From the NCBI RefSeq assembly GCF_028274965.1, contig NZ_JAQCNO010000056.1, forward strand, positions 1 through 57,883: a stretch of 57,883 nt of DNA, written 5' to 3'. The stretch comes from Natronomonas sp. Its GTDB lineage: Archaea; Halobacteriota; Halobacteria; Halobacteriales; Haloarculaceae. Under the pieces are notes generated by a model that saw nothing but the letters and a program-made list of their open reading frames with translations, did not search any database and was not told where the DNA came from. Numbering within the stretch: the first letter of the stretch is position 1; every line of letters starts with the position of its first letter. Positions 25,216-33,986 of the stretch are shown piece by piece. A program made the translations under genes and the position numbers.

Positions 25216-25956
25216 ATGTCACGAGTGCAGATTCACGCCGACCACATCGACTTGGACGAACCGGTCCTTGTTGAGGGGCTTCCCGGAGCCGGCCTCGTCG
25301 GGAAGATCGCTGCCGACTACCTCGTCGAGACGCTCGAGATGGAGTGCTACGGCGCGTTCCACTGCGAGGGGCTGCCCCGCGTCGCCGTCTACGAGGGCGA
25401 CTCCTCGGCGGTCCGGCCCCCAGTTCGGCTGTACGCCGACGAGGCGACCGACCTGGTGGTCCTCCAGAGCGACGTCCCGGTGTCGCCGACGCAGGCCAGC
25501 GAGTTCGCGGGCTGTGTCACCGGCTGGGTCGAGTCGAACGGCGCGTTCCCGCTGTACCTCAGCGGGCTCCCGGAGGACAAGACGGGCACGCCGGAGCTGT
25601 ACGGCATCGCCACCGGCGACGCCGAGTCCACCCTCGACGACGCCGGGATCGTCCCGCCGCGCGGCGGCGGGATGGTCTCGGGGCCGACCGGCGCGCTGTT
25701 GCACCGCGCGACGGAGGTCGGTCTCGACGCGGTCGGTCTCATCGTCCAGACGGAGGCGCAGTTCCCGGACCCCGAGGCCGCGCGGACGATCCTCGTCCAC
25801 GGCGTCGGGCCGATCGCGGGCGTCGAGATCGACACGGACCGGCTCGTCGAGCGCGCCGAGGAGATCCAGGAGGCCCGCGAGGAGCTCTCGGAGCAGCTCC
25901 AGGAGGTCGATTCCGACAAGAGCACGCAGGCCGAACGGATCCGCGGGTTCCAGTGA
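25216..25956 (+). CDS. PAC2-family protein (proteasome assembly chaperone-like)
   Basis: This 246-residue PAC2 family protein has LVEGLPGAGLVGKIAADYLVE near residue 17, then a YGAFHCEGLPR strand and DLVVLQSDVPVSPTQASEFA. A C-terminal helical coiled region (EEIQEAREELSEQLQEV) may mediate oligomerisation. Eukaryotic PAC2 helps assemble proteasome alpha rings; the archaeal role is inferred by homology and some members are annotated only as ATP-grasp-like. The start is the ATG 103 bases beyond the divergent methylase gene. Confidence 0.8.
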   Translation: MSRVQIHADHIDLDEPVLVEGLPGAGLVGKIAADYLVETLEMECYGAFHCEGLPRVAVYEGDSSAVRPPVRLYADEATDLVVLQSDVPVSPTQASEFAGCVTGWVESNGAFPLYLSGLPEDKTGTPELYGIATGDAESTLDDAGIVPPRGGGMVSGPTGALLHRATEVGLDAVGLIVQTEAQFPDPEAARTILVHGVGPIAGVEIDTDRLVERAEEIQEAREELSEQLQEVDSDKSTQAERIRGFQ

Positions 25957-26038
25957 GCGCGTCCGACCCGACGGGGACCGCAGACCGCCGACGCTCGCCG
26001 ACCGCAACGGCCTTGTCCGCCTCGGCCGAAACGCCGCC

Positions 26039-26662
26039 GTGACGCGTTCGCTCTCCGACGTCGTTCCGGGCCCGCCTCTCGCCCCCGGCGGGTGGCGCTA
26101 CGCCCGCCTCGCGCTCGTCTGTGCGGTCCCGTTGGCATTTGTGAGCCCGCCGCTTGCCGTCTGCTGTCTCGTCGCCGCCGCCGCCGCGGCGTGGTTTCAC
26201 CGCGACCCGCGCCGCTCGCCGCCGCCGAGCGGGGTCGTTTCGCCCGCCGACGGCCGCGTCTCGGTCGTCCGGACTGAGGGCGACCGCGTCCGGATCGGCG
26301 TGTTCATGAACGTCACCGACGTCCACGTCAACCGCGCGCCGGAAGCCGGCACCGTCGCGTCCGTCGAGCGCGAGCCCGGCGGGCACCTCCCGGCGTTCTC
26401 GAAGGCCTCGGAGCGAAACGAGAGGGTCCGGATCGACTGCGGCGAGCACGAGGTGACGCTCATCGCGGGCGCGATCGCCCGTCGGATTCACCCCTACGTC
26501 TCCTCCGGCGACCGCCTCGAACGGGGCGATCGGATCGGGCACATCTCCTTTGGCTCCCGGGCGGACGTGCTGTTGCCGCCGGCGTACGACGCGGCGGACG
26601 TCAGAGTCGAGAACGGCCAGCGCGTCCGCGCCGGCGAGACGGTCCTCGTCGGCCCGCGCTGA
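26039..26662 (+). CDS. archaetidylserine/phosphatidylserine decarboxylase proenzyme
   Basis: This 207-residue small-type Psd makes phosphatidylethanolamine-like lipids after self-cleavage. The pyruvoyl-forming serine is probably Ser173 in SFGSRADVLLP. MNVTDVHVNRAP carries the conserved His near 96. Two hydrophobic segments (residues 21-53) anchor it to the membrane. The start is a GTG at 26039; a long open frame that extends far upstream overlaps other genes and is not used. It follows PAC2 by 82 bases. Confidence 0.85.
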   Translation: MTRSLSDVVPGPPLAPGGWRYARLALVCAVPLAFVSPPLAVCCLVAAAAAAWFHRDPRRSPPPSGVVSPADGRVSVVRTEGDRVRIGVFMNVTDVHVNRAPEAGTVASVEREPGGHLPAFSKASERNERVRIDCGEHEVTLIAGAIARRIHPYVSSGDRLERGDRIGHISFGSRADVLLPPAYDAADVRVENGQRVRAGETVLVGPR

Positions 26663-26708
26663 CGGCCCGATCCGTCCGTTTTTGCCCGACCGCGCCCAAC
26701 GGCGCGTG

Positions 26709-27191
26709 ATGGCCGAGCGAAGCGACATCGCGCCCGAGACGCTACAGGTGACACTCGACCCGGAGGGCGTCGAGGTCGAGTACCTCGACGGTCGGTCCGT
26801 TTTCTACCACGGCGTCCCCGAGAAACGCGAGGGCGAGGTCCTCTGTCCGCCTGGCCGGGAGGTCCACGTCCTGGTGACGTCGCCCGAGGGCCGCGAGGGC
26901 GTCATGGTGTACGTCAACGACCGCAGCACCCACGACGACATCCTCGAGTCGACCGGGGTCGGACGGGTGCTCGTCGAGCGCGGCGACACGGCCGCGCTGT
27001 TCCCCGGCGTCGAGGCCGAAAACCGCGGCTACCGGATCGAGGTCTCCGCCGACCCGGACGCCGCCCGCGGTCGCGTGTTCGTCTTCGCCGAGGACCAGAC
27101 GGGCGAGGCTGCGTACGAACTCGTCGCCGACGGCTCGACAGACGGCGCCGACAGCGAGGCCGACGCCGCGGCGACGGGAGGGTCCGAGTGA
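26709..27191 (+). CDS. DUF5796 family protein
   Basis: This 160-residue haloarchaeal protein has GVEVEYLDGRSVFYHGVPE, CPPGREVHVLVTSPEG, VMVYVNDRSTHDDILESTGVGR and RGRVFVFAED, the order I associate with DUF5796. It looks all-beta with an acidic tail. No catalytic motif is visible and the function is unknown. The stop overlaps the next gene's ATG by one base (TGATG), so the two are coupled. Confidence 0.75.
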   Translation: MAERSDIAPETLQVTLDPEGVEVEYLDGRSVFYHGVPEKREGEVLCPPGREVHVLVTSPEGREGVMVYVNDRSTHDDILESTGVGRVLVERGDTAALFPGVEAENRGYRIEVSADPDAARGRVFVFAEDQTGEAAYELVADGSTDGADSEADAAATGGSE

Positions 27192-27448
27192 TGCCGCTCG
27201 AGACCGGCTGGGAGCCTCTAGAGCGCTCGACGATCGGCGCCGCGCCGGACCGCTACGGTGTCTACGAGGTGGGCGACGACGACGGCACCGTATTAGAGAT
27301 CGATCACGGGCCGCTGCGGGACGAACTGAAGGAGGCGCTCGCCTACGGGGGCGCCGAGGCGACGCGGGTCCGGTGGCGGGTCACGCAGAACAGCGCCGAG
27401 GCCGAGCGGCTCCTCGAGGAGCACCGCCGCCGCCTGGCCGATCGCTGA
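27191..27448 (+). CDS. small haloarchaeal protein (DUF7508-like)
   Basis: This 85-residue protein starts MPLETGWEPLERSTIGAAPDR and contains YGVYEVGDDDGTVLEIDHGPLRDELKEAL and VRWRVTQNSAEAERLLEEHRRR. The arrangement recalls the GIY-YIG core fold (short strand GVYEV, later R and E), but the catalytic pattern is incomplete. The start is set by the one-base overlap with the preceding gene. Function is unknown; the DUF label is from memory. Confidence 0.6.
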   Translation: MPLETGWEPLERSTIGAAPDRYGVYEVGDDDGTVLEIDHGPLRDELKEALAYGGAEATRVRWRVTQNSAEAERLLEEHRRRLADR

Positions 27449-27449
27449 G

Positions 27450-27584
27450 TCACTGTATGTAGCTCGGCTCCTCGGCGTCGCAGTTCCGTTCGTGTTGGTC
27501 GGCGTCCGAGCGGTCGTCGAACAACAGCCCGCACTCTTCGCACTCGTACCACGTCGACCCGTCCCGTTCTGTCGTCGCAACCAT
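27450..27584 (-). CDS. 44-residue zinc-finger protein
   Basis: The product reads MVATTERDGSTWYECEECG, then LLFDDRSDADQHERNCDAEEPSYIQ. Two cysteines spaced by two residues, a His and a final Cys form a C2HC-type zinc finger. Tiny single-finger proteins of this kind are abundant in haloarchaea and largely uncharacterised. It is convergent with the gene at 27191-27448 (one base apart) and divergent from the Cdc48 paralogue with about 84 bases between starts. Confidence 0.7.
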   Translation of the reverse strand: MVATTERDGSTWYECEECGLLFDDRSDADQHERNCDAEEPSYIQ

Positions 27585-27668
27585 ACGAGAACATGGGAAA
27601 CAGCGGGGTATAACCGTTGCCCCGGCCGCGTGCGGAACGGTAAAGCCGCCGGCGGCCCGACGACACGC

Positions 27669-29807
27669 ATGGCCCGGCAGGTCACGCTGACGGTACAGGC
27701 CGCGGAAAAACGGGACGCGGGGCGCGGCGTCGCCCGCCTGCCGGAGGCCGCGCGCCGCGCGCTCGGCGTCCTGAGCGGCGACACCGTCGTCATCGAGGGC
27801 GAACGGCCGACGGTCGCGAAGGTCTGGCCCGCGAGCGGCACGGAGGGGATCGTCCGCATCGACGCCGAAACCCGCTCGAACGCCGGCGTCAACGTCGGCG
27901 AGACGGTCTCCGTCGCGCCCGTCGAGATCGATGCCGCCGAGCGCGTCGTCGTCGAGATCCCGGTCGCGGCCGACGAGGAACTGCTCGACGCGATCGCGAG
28001 CGACCTGCGCGACCGCCCGGTGCAGGCCGGCGAGACGATCCGACTCGAACGCCCTGGGGTCCGGGCGACCGTCGCGGAGACGACGCCCGAGGGGACCGTC
28101 CGCGTCACCCCGGACACGACCGTTCGCGTCCGGGAGGCGACCGACGGGGGCGAGACTTCCCCCTCGGAGCGGGCGACGGACGCCTCGCCGTCGGAGGACC
28201 CGACCGTCGATCCCGCGCCGAGTGCGACCTACGAGGACATCGGCGGGCTGGACGAGGAACTCGAGCGGGTCCGCGAGATGATCGAACTCCCGCTCTCGGA
28301 GCCCGAACTGTTCCGGAAACTCGGGATCGATCCGCCCTCCGGGGTCCTCCTCTATGGACCGCCGGGGACCGGCAAGACGCTGATCGCCAAGGCGGTCGCC
28401 AACGAGGTCGACGCGCACTTCGAGGTGATCGACGGCCCCGAGATCGTCTCGAAGTACAAAGGCGAAAGCGAAGAGCGGCTCAGAGAGACCTTCGAGCGCG
28501 CCGTGTCGAACCAGCCGGCGGTCGTCTTTATCGACGAGATCGACTCGATCGCCGCCACGCGCGACGAGGACGCCGACATGGAAAACCGCGTCGTCGCCCA
28601 GCTGTTGACGCTCATGGACGGCCTCGAGTCCCGCGGTCGGGTCATCGTCATCGGCGCGACGAACCGGGTGGACGCGCTGGATCCGGCGCTGCGCCGGGGC
28701 GGGCGCTTCGATCGGGAGATCGAGATCGGCGCCCCCGACGAGGCCGGCCGTCGCGAGATCCTCGACGTCCACACGCGCGGGATGCCGCTGGCCGACGACG
28801 TCGACATCGACTACCTCGCCGGTCGGACCCACGGGTTCGTCGGCGCCGACATCCACTCGCTGGCGACCGAGGCGGCGATGGGCGCGCTTCGCGATCGCTC
28901 GAACCGCGAGGCGCTTTCGGTCACGAAGGCCGACTTCGAGGCGGCGCTGACAGCCGTCGACCCCTCGGCGATGCGGCAGTACGTCGCCGAGACGCCCCGG
29001 GTCACCTTCGACGACGTCGGCGGCCTCGAGGAGCCGAAACGGGTGCTCACCGAGGCCGTCGAGTGGCCGCTGTCCTACGGCGCGCTCTTCGAGGAGACGA
29101 ACACCGACCCGCCCTCCGGGGTCCTGTTGTACGGGCCGCCGGGGACCGGCAAGACGCTCCTCGCGCGGGCGCTGGCCGGCGAGAGCGACGTGAACTTCGT
29201 CTCGGTCGCCGGCCCGGAACTCATCGATAAGTACGTCGGCGAGTCCGAGAAGGCGGTCCGGGAGGTGTTCGACCGGGCCAGACAGGCCGCCCCGGCGATC
29301 GTCTTCTTCGACGAGATCGACGCGATCGTCGGCACCCGCGGCGAGTCGAGCGAGGCGACAGAGCGCGTCGTCTCGCAGCTGCTCTCCGAGCTCGACGGGC
29401 TGGCCGAGAATCCGAACCTCGTCGTGTTGGCGGCGACGAACCGCCGGGAGGCGATCGACCCCGCGCTGCTCCGGCCGGGGCGGCTCGAAGCGCACCTCGA
29501 GGTCCCTCTGCCCGGCCCGGAGGCGAGACGGGAGATCATCGCCATCCACGCCGAGGGCAAGCCGTTCGGCGAGGACGTCGACGTCGAGGGGCTGGCCGCG
29601 GCGACGGAGGGGCTCTCGGGGGCGCAACTGGAGGCGCTCGTCCGGGACGCCTCGATGCGGGCGATCCGGGCGCTGGCCGATCGGATCGGCCCACAGGAGG
29701 CCACCGAGCGCGCCGACGAGGTCTCGATCGACGCGGACCACGTCGAGGCGGCCCTCGAGGCGATCAATGCTGACGCCGACGGTGGCGGTAGGGTCGGATC
29801 CGACTGA
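27669..29807 (+). CDS. Cdc48-family AAA ATPase, paralogue 1
   Basis: The 712 residues have a Cdc48 N-domain (QVTLTVQAAEKRDAGRGVARLP) to about residue 170, then an acidic Ser/Thr/Pro linker. Two AAA modules follow, each with Walker A GPPGTGKT and Walker B (VVFIDEIDS and IVFFDEIDA), with ATNR sensor motifs. Both ATPase sites look intact. It is shorter than and divergent from the canonical Cdc48 at 33987-36260, with about 45 fewer residues. Archaeal Cdc48 unfolds proteins for the proteasome; a specialised role for this paralogue is unknown. Confidence 0.9.
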   Translation: MARQVTLTVQAAEKRDAGRGVARLPEAARRALGVLSGDTVVIEGERPTVAKVWPASGTEGIVRIDAETRSNAGVNVGETVSVAPVEIDAAERVVVEIPVAADEELLDAIASDLRDRPVQAGETIRLERPGVRATVAETTPEGTVRVTPDTTVRVREATDGGETSPSERATDASPSEDPTVDPAPSATYEDIGGLDEELERVREMIELPLSEPELFRKLGIDPPSGVLLYGPPGTGKTLIAKAVANEVDAHFEVIDGPEIVSKYKGESEERLRETFERAVSNQPAVVFIDEIDSIAATRDEDADMENRVVAQLLTLMDGLESRGRVIVIGATNRVDALDPALRRGGRFDREIEIGAPDEAGRREILDVHTRGMPLADDVDIDYLAGRTHGFVGADIHSLATEAAMGALRDRSNREALSVTKADFEAALTAVDPSAMRQYVAETPRVTFDDVGGLEEPKRVLTEAVEWPLSYGALFEETNTDPPSGVLLYGPPGTGKTLLARALAGESDVNFVSVAGPELIDKYVGESEKAVREVFDRARQAAPAIVFFDEIDAIVGTRGESSEATERVVSQLLSELDGLAENPNLVVLAATNRREAIDPALLRPGRLEAHLEVPLPGPEARREIIAIHAEGKPFGEDVDVEGLAAATEGLSGAQLEALVRDASMRAIRALADRIGPQEATERADEVSIDADHVEAALEAINADADGGGRVGSD

Positions 29808-29834
29808 GCCGACGCCGCCTGCGGTCGGTTCGCG

Positions 29835-32678
29835 TCAGTCCCAGAAGGACTTCGTCCGGGCGTACTGTCGTTCGCGTTCGATGATGTCCCGGTAGAAGTC
29901 CGCCTCGTCCTCGCGGTGGTTGTTGATGACGTAGGCGGCGTTTCTGGGGCCGACGCCGCGGGCCGCCAGCGCGATGACGGCCTTCTTGCCGTGGCTCTGG
30001 ACGAGACTCGCGGCCTTGTACGCCCGCTCCGTCTGTTTTGTCTCCTCGTCGCTCCTGTCGTCCGTCCGGACCGCATCGAGGACCTCGTCGGCCCAGGGGT
30101 TCAGCGCCGCGATCCGGGTCGACCCGCAGTTCGGACACTCCGGCTGCTCGTCGACGCGCGCGACGGTCCGTCTCCGGTCCCACTCGTCGCAGTGCAGGCA
30201 GGCGAGAAGCACCCGGTCGTCCATGATGCGCTCTTTGACCGTCTCGACGACCGAGGCGTCTGCGTTCTCCGGCGACAGCAGCTCCCGCCCGGAGGACCGC
30301 CCGGCCCGCCCGAGCGCCGTTCGCTCGCTTTCGGTTTCGAGCTCGATCTCCCCGGAGTGGATCCGAGACAGCACCTCGCTCGCCCCGCCGGCGTCGAGCT
30401 GTTCGTGGAGCACGACCCGAACGGCCTCGTCGTAGATCGGCGTGTCCTCGAGGGCCTTCAACAGCCGGTCCTTCCCGAAGCGGTTCTGGCTGGAGCCCTT
30501 CCCCTTCCAGCGTTTCAGCGCGCCGAACTTCGCCGCGACCTGCGCCAGCGTGAACTTCAGCGTGTCGGCGTTCTTGAGGCTCAACTCGATGAGCCCGGCG
30601 ACGTGCTCGGGGTCGGTGCTCCGTAGTATCCCGACGACGTCGCCGATGGTGACCCCCGACGGCACCTCGAGTTCGATCCGGTAGGGGTCGACCTCCATCG
30701 CCACGGACGACCCGGTCCGCTGGCCGATGAGCGCCGACAGCAGCCGCCCGAGCGTCTCGTTTATCGTGTGTCCGAACGCGGCGTTGACGACGATGTCCCT
30801 GCCGAACCCCTCGACGACGATCCGGTCGTCGGTGGGGACCGCCCCGTCGTGACGCTCGATCGGGTCGAGCGCACGCCCCGCGGTGTGCTCGTCGATCGGG
30901 AACCGATCGGCGAGCCCCCGGGCGACGAGTTCGCGGCTCGCGCCGGCCTCGAAGCGCTCGCGTGTCTCGGCCCGCGTCCGCCCGACGCGCTGTGCGACCG
31001 CGCGCGGGACGGGGATCTCCTGGCCGACCCAGGAGGGGACCTCGCCGGTGGGGTCCTCGATCGGCGAGACGAGAACGGTCTCGTCCTCGTCGTCGATCTC
31101 CGTGATCCGCCACATCTCGCCGCCCTGGACGAAGGTCTCGCCGGGGGCGGCGAACGTGACGACGAACCGCTCGGCGAGCGTGCCGACCGTCTCGCCCGAC
31201 GCCATGTCCTCGACGGTGTAGTTCGCCTCGTCGGGGATCATAGAGAGGTTCGCGTAGAAGTACTGCCAGGTGCCGCCGGATTTCTCTACGCGGTCGGCGT
31301 CCTCGTCGAGGTACAGCACGCGGTTGCCCGATAGCTCCCGCACGACCGATTTGAACGCCGTCTCCGAGAGGTTCCGGAAGGGGTACGCGCGGGTGACGAT
31401 GTCGTACGCCCGGGCCGCCGACAGCTCCCCGAACCCCATGAGCAGGCCGGGGATCTGGTTGGCGACGGTGTCGAGGCTGCCGTGGTGGATCCCCGCCGAC
31501 TCGACCGCGCCGCGCTCGGCCCGATCGACGATCGCCAGGGCCTCGATCGTGTCGTCCGGCGTCGTCGTGATCACCGTCCCCGAGGACACCGCCTCGCGGC
31601 GGTGGCCGGCCCGCCCGACGCGCTGAAGCAGCCGCCGCACCTCCCGCGGGCTCGCGTACTGGACGACGTGGTCGATGCGTCCGACGTCGATCCCGAGTTC
31701 CATCGAGGACGTACACAGGAGCGCGTCGATCTCGCCGGCCTTGAAGCGGTCCTCGACGTCGATCCGGGCGGACTTCGAGAGCGAGCCGTGGTGGATCCCG
31801 ACGTCCGTCCCGTAGCTCTTCAGGCGGGACCCGAGCCCCTCGGCCGTCTGGCGGGTGTTGACGAACACGAGCGTCGAGTCGTGCTCGGAGACGACCTCGT
31901 CGATGACCCGGACGTGGCTCGCGATGTCGGCGTCCGTCAGCAACTCGCCGGCGGCCGTCTCGTCCTCGGGGCGGACCGTCGGCGTCCGAACGCGAACGTC
32001 GACGTTCGATCCCGCCTCGACCTCGATCACCGCACAGCCCCGGTCGCCGGTCAGAAACCGGCCGACCTCCTCGGGGTCGCCGACGGTCGCCGACAGCCCG
32101 ATGCGCTGAAAGGCCCCGGCGTGCTCCCGGAGGTGCTCGAGCCCGATCGTCAGCTGTGCCCCGCGCTTCGAGGCGGCGAGTTCGTGGATCTCGTCGACGA
32201 CGACGTGCTCGACGTCCGCGATCGCGCGCCGCAGTTTCGAGCCGGTGAACATCGCCTGCAGCGTCTCCGGCGTCGTCACGAGGATCTCTGGGGGGTCCTC
32301 CGCCTGCTGTTGTCGCTCGTAGTCGGTCGTGTCGCCGTGTCTGACCGACACGTCGATACCGAGGGTGTCGCCCCACCAATCGAGACGCTGTCGCATGTCG
32401 CGGTTCAGCGCCCGAAGCGGCGTGACGTAGAGCGCCTGAATCCCGTGTGTCGGATCGCGGTCGTCGATCGCCGACAGGACCGGCAGCATCGCCGTTTCGG
32501 TCTTTCCGGAGCCCGTCGGCGCGACGACGAGTCCGTCCTCGCCGGCCGAAAGCGGCGAGATTGCCTTGCGCTGTGGCTCCGTCGGCGTCGAGAACCCGCG
32601 CTCGGACAGCGCCGCCCGGACGTCCGCGCTCAGCGCCGCGAAGGCGTCCATCCCGTCCCGGTCGGGGGACTCGTACAT
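29835..32678 (-). CDS. Lhr-type large superfamily 2 DNA helicase
   Basis: This 947-residue protein has motif I APTGSGKT, motif II VVVDEIHELAASKRG, TTPETLQ, LSATVGD and motif VI QRVGRAGHRR. A long C-terminal half contains a four-Cys zinc ribbon (CLHCDEW and CPNCGSTR). DEIH in motif II and the winged-helix plus C-terminal domain identify an Lhr-type ATP-dependent helicase acting in DNA repair. The ATG at 32678 (MYESPDRDGMDAF) is preferred; a second ATG eight codons in is possible. It lies between convergent cdc48-like and divergent eIF2B-like genes. Confidence 0.9.
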   Translation of the reverse strand: MYESPDRDGMDAFAALSADVRAALSERGFSTPTEPQRKAISPLSAGEDGLVVAPTGSGKTETAMLPVLSAIDDRDPTHGIQALYVTPLRALNRDMRQRLDWWGDTLGIDVSVRHGDTTDYERQQQAEDPPEILVTTPETLQAMFTGSKLRRAIADVEHVVVDEIHELAASKRGAQLTIGLEHLREHAGAFQRIGLSATVGDPEEVGRFLTGDRGCAVIEVEAGSNVDVRVRTPTVRPEDETAAGELLTDADIASHVRVIDEVVSEHDSTLVFVNTRQTAEGLGSRLKSYGTDVGIHHGSLSKSARIDVEDRFKAGEIDALLCTSSMELGIDVGRIDHVVQYASPREVRRLLQRVGRAGHRREAVSSGTVITTTPDDTIEALAIVDRAERGAVESAGIHHGSLDTVANQIPGLLMGFGELSAARAYDIVTRAYPFRNLSETAFKSVVRELSGNRVLYLDEDADRVEKSGGTWQYFYANLSMIPDEANYTVEDMASGETVGTLAERFVVTFAAPGETFVQGGEMWRITEIDDEDETVLVSPIEDPTGEVPSWVGQEIPVPRAVAQRVGRTRAETRERFEAGASRELVARGLADRFPIDEHTAGRALDPIERHDGAVPTDDRIVVEGFGRDIVVNAAFGHTINETLGRLLSALIGQRTGSSVAMEVDPYRIELEVPSGVTIGDVVGILRSTDPEHVAGLIELSLKNADTLKFTLAQVAAKFGALKRWKGKGSSQNRFGKDRLLKALEDTPIYDEAVRVVLHEQLDAGGASEVLSRIHSGEIELETESERTALGRAGRSSGRELLSPENADASVVETVKERIMDDRVLLACLHCDEWDRRRTVARVDEQPECPNCGSTRIAALNPWADEVLDAVRTDDRSDEETKQTERAYKAASLVQSHGKKAVIALAARGVGPRNAAYVINNHREDEADFYRDIIERERQYARTKSFWD

Positions 32679-32789
32679 CGGATCACCGTAGTGTCCCGAG
32701 CGGATTAAGCGCCGCGTTCGCGGGCGGCGTCTCGGGGGCTGCCCGCCGCCGTCAGAAGGCATATCCCACCGCCCGACGAGGTGTTCGGC

Positions 32790-33644
32790 ATGATCGATGA
32801 AACAGCCGCGGAGATCGAGCAGATGCAGACGCACTCGTCGTCTATCGTCGCGGTCAAGGCCGCGCGGGCGCTCCGGGAACTGCTCGAGCGGGACTTCGCG
32901 ACCGTCGAGGAGTACGTTCGCTCCCTCGAGCGCAACAGCAGCGCGCTCCGGCGGGCCCAACCGTCCCACGCCTCGCTTTTCAACACCCAACACGAGATCG
33001 TCGAGCGGGTCCGAGAGGGCGGGTTCGGGACGATCGACGCGGCGAAAGCCGAGACCGAGGCGGCCATCGACGACGCGATCGACTCCGTCGAGAGCGCGAA
33101 ACGCGGGGCCGCCGAAAACGCCGTTTCCCTCCTCTCGGACGGCGACACCGTGTTGACCCACGACTACTCCTCGACGGTCGTCGAAGCGATCGAACGCGCC
33201 GCCGGGGAGGGCCGCCACATCGAGGTGTACGCCACCGAGGCCCGTCCCCGGTATCTCGGCCGGAAGACGGCCCGTACGCTCGCCGCGATCGATCGGGTCG
33301 ACGTCACGCTCGTCGTCGACGGCGCCGCGGGACACTACCTCGAGGCGTGCGATCGGGTCCTCTGTGGGATGTCCTCGATCGTCGACGGGACGCTGTACAA
33401 CCGCGTCGGGACGTATCCGATCGCGGCGACGGCCGCCGAACTCGGCGTGCCGATGTCGGTCGTCGGCGCGAGCGAAAAGCGGATCGACGAGGGGTTCGTC
33501 TTCGAAAACGAGTTCCGGCCCTCGGCCGAGGTGTTGCGCGAACCGGCCGAGGGGTTCTCGGTGGGAAACCCCGCCTACGACGCGACGCCGACGCGGCTGC
33601 TCGAAAGCGTCGTGACCGAGTCGGGGATCGAGCGCCCCGAGTGA
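32790..33644 (+). CDS. eIF2B alpha/beta/delta-like protein
   Basis: This 284-residue protein of the IF-2B family has VLTHDYSSTVVEAI, YATEARPRYLGRKTA and GYL-like VDGAAGHYLEACDRVLCGMSSIVDGTLYNRVGTYPIA. The last segment contains the conserved Asp and the Gly-rich sugar-phosphate site shared with ribose-1,5-bisphosphate isomerase and methylthioribose-1-phosphate isomerase. It lacks an obvious Cys/Asp isomerase pair, so the eIF2B-like label is safer than a metabolic one. The ATG at 32790 is preferred to a GTG nine bases earlier. Confidence 0.8.
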   Translation: MIDETAAEIEQMQTHSSSIVAVKAARALRELLERDFATVEEYVRSLERNSSALRRAQPSHASLFNTQHEIVERVREGGFGTIDAAKAETEAAIDDAIDSVESAKRGAAENAVSLLSDGDTVLTHDYSSTVVEAIERAAGEGRHIEVYATEARPRYLGRKTARTLAAIDRVDVTLVVDGAAGHYLEACDRVLCGMSSIVDGTLYNRVGTYPIAATAAELGVPMSVVGASEKRIDEGFVFENEFRPSAEVLREPAEGFSVGNPAYDATPTRLLESVVTESGIERPE

Positions 33645-33683
33645 GACGGCACAACCCGGGGAGACTCACAAACCAGGGCGGAT

Positions 33684-33893
33684 TCAGGCGACGAGTTCGC
33701 GGCCCGCGCCCGCCTCGAAGCGCGGCTGGGAGACGACGACGGCTCCACAGCGGGGACAGTCGACGTCGGTCCGCCCGTCGTGTTGTTCGAGCGCCCACCC
33801 GTCGTTCATCGGCGCCGAGCGACCGCACGCCGAACAGAACAGCACCGACTTCGGGTCCGCGTCTCTCCCGGGGGATGACTCGAGGGCTCTCAT
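33684..33893 (-). CDS. zinc-ribbon protein
   Basis: This 69-residue protein has two CxxC pairs, FCSACGRS and DCPRCGAVV, forming a zinc ribbon, separated by NDGWALEQHDGRTDV. The C-terminal tail is QPRFEAGAGRELVA. It matches no named enzyme. It is convergent with the eIF2B-like gene and lies just downstream of canonical cdc48 in the same direction, about 90 bases after it. Confidence 0.65.
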   Translation of the reverse strand: MRALESSPGRDADPKSVLFCSACGRSAPMNDGWALEQHDGRTDVDCPRCGAVVVSQPRFEAGAGRELVA

Positions 33894-33986
33894 CGGGTGT
33901 ACGTTGGTTCCGAACTCGTATACGTGTGGCGTTTTCGCGCCGTAGACGCCCTCAGCCGAACCGTGCCGGCCGTTCGGGGGTCGGGC

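Noticed and set aside
24548..26662. A 704-codon plus-strand frame
   Set aside because: Most of it is Arg/Ser-rich shadow sequence over the methylase and PAC2 genes. Only the final 207 codons, the phosphatidylserine decarboxylase, are real.
29764..32379. An 871-codon minus-strand frame
   Set aside because: Arg/Gly-rich and in the wrong frame beneath the Lhr helicase, a usual artefact of very GC-rich coding DNA.
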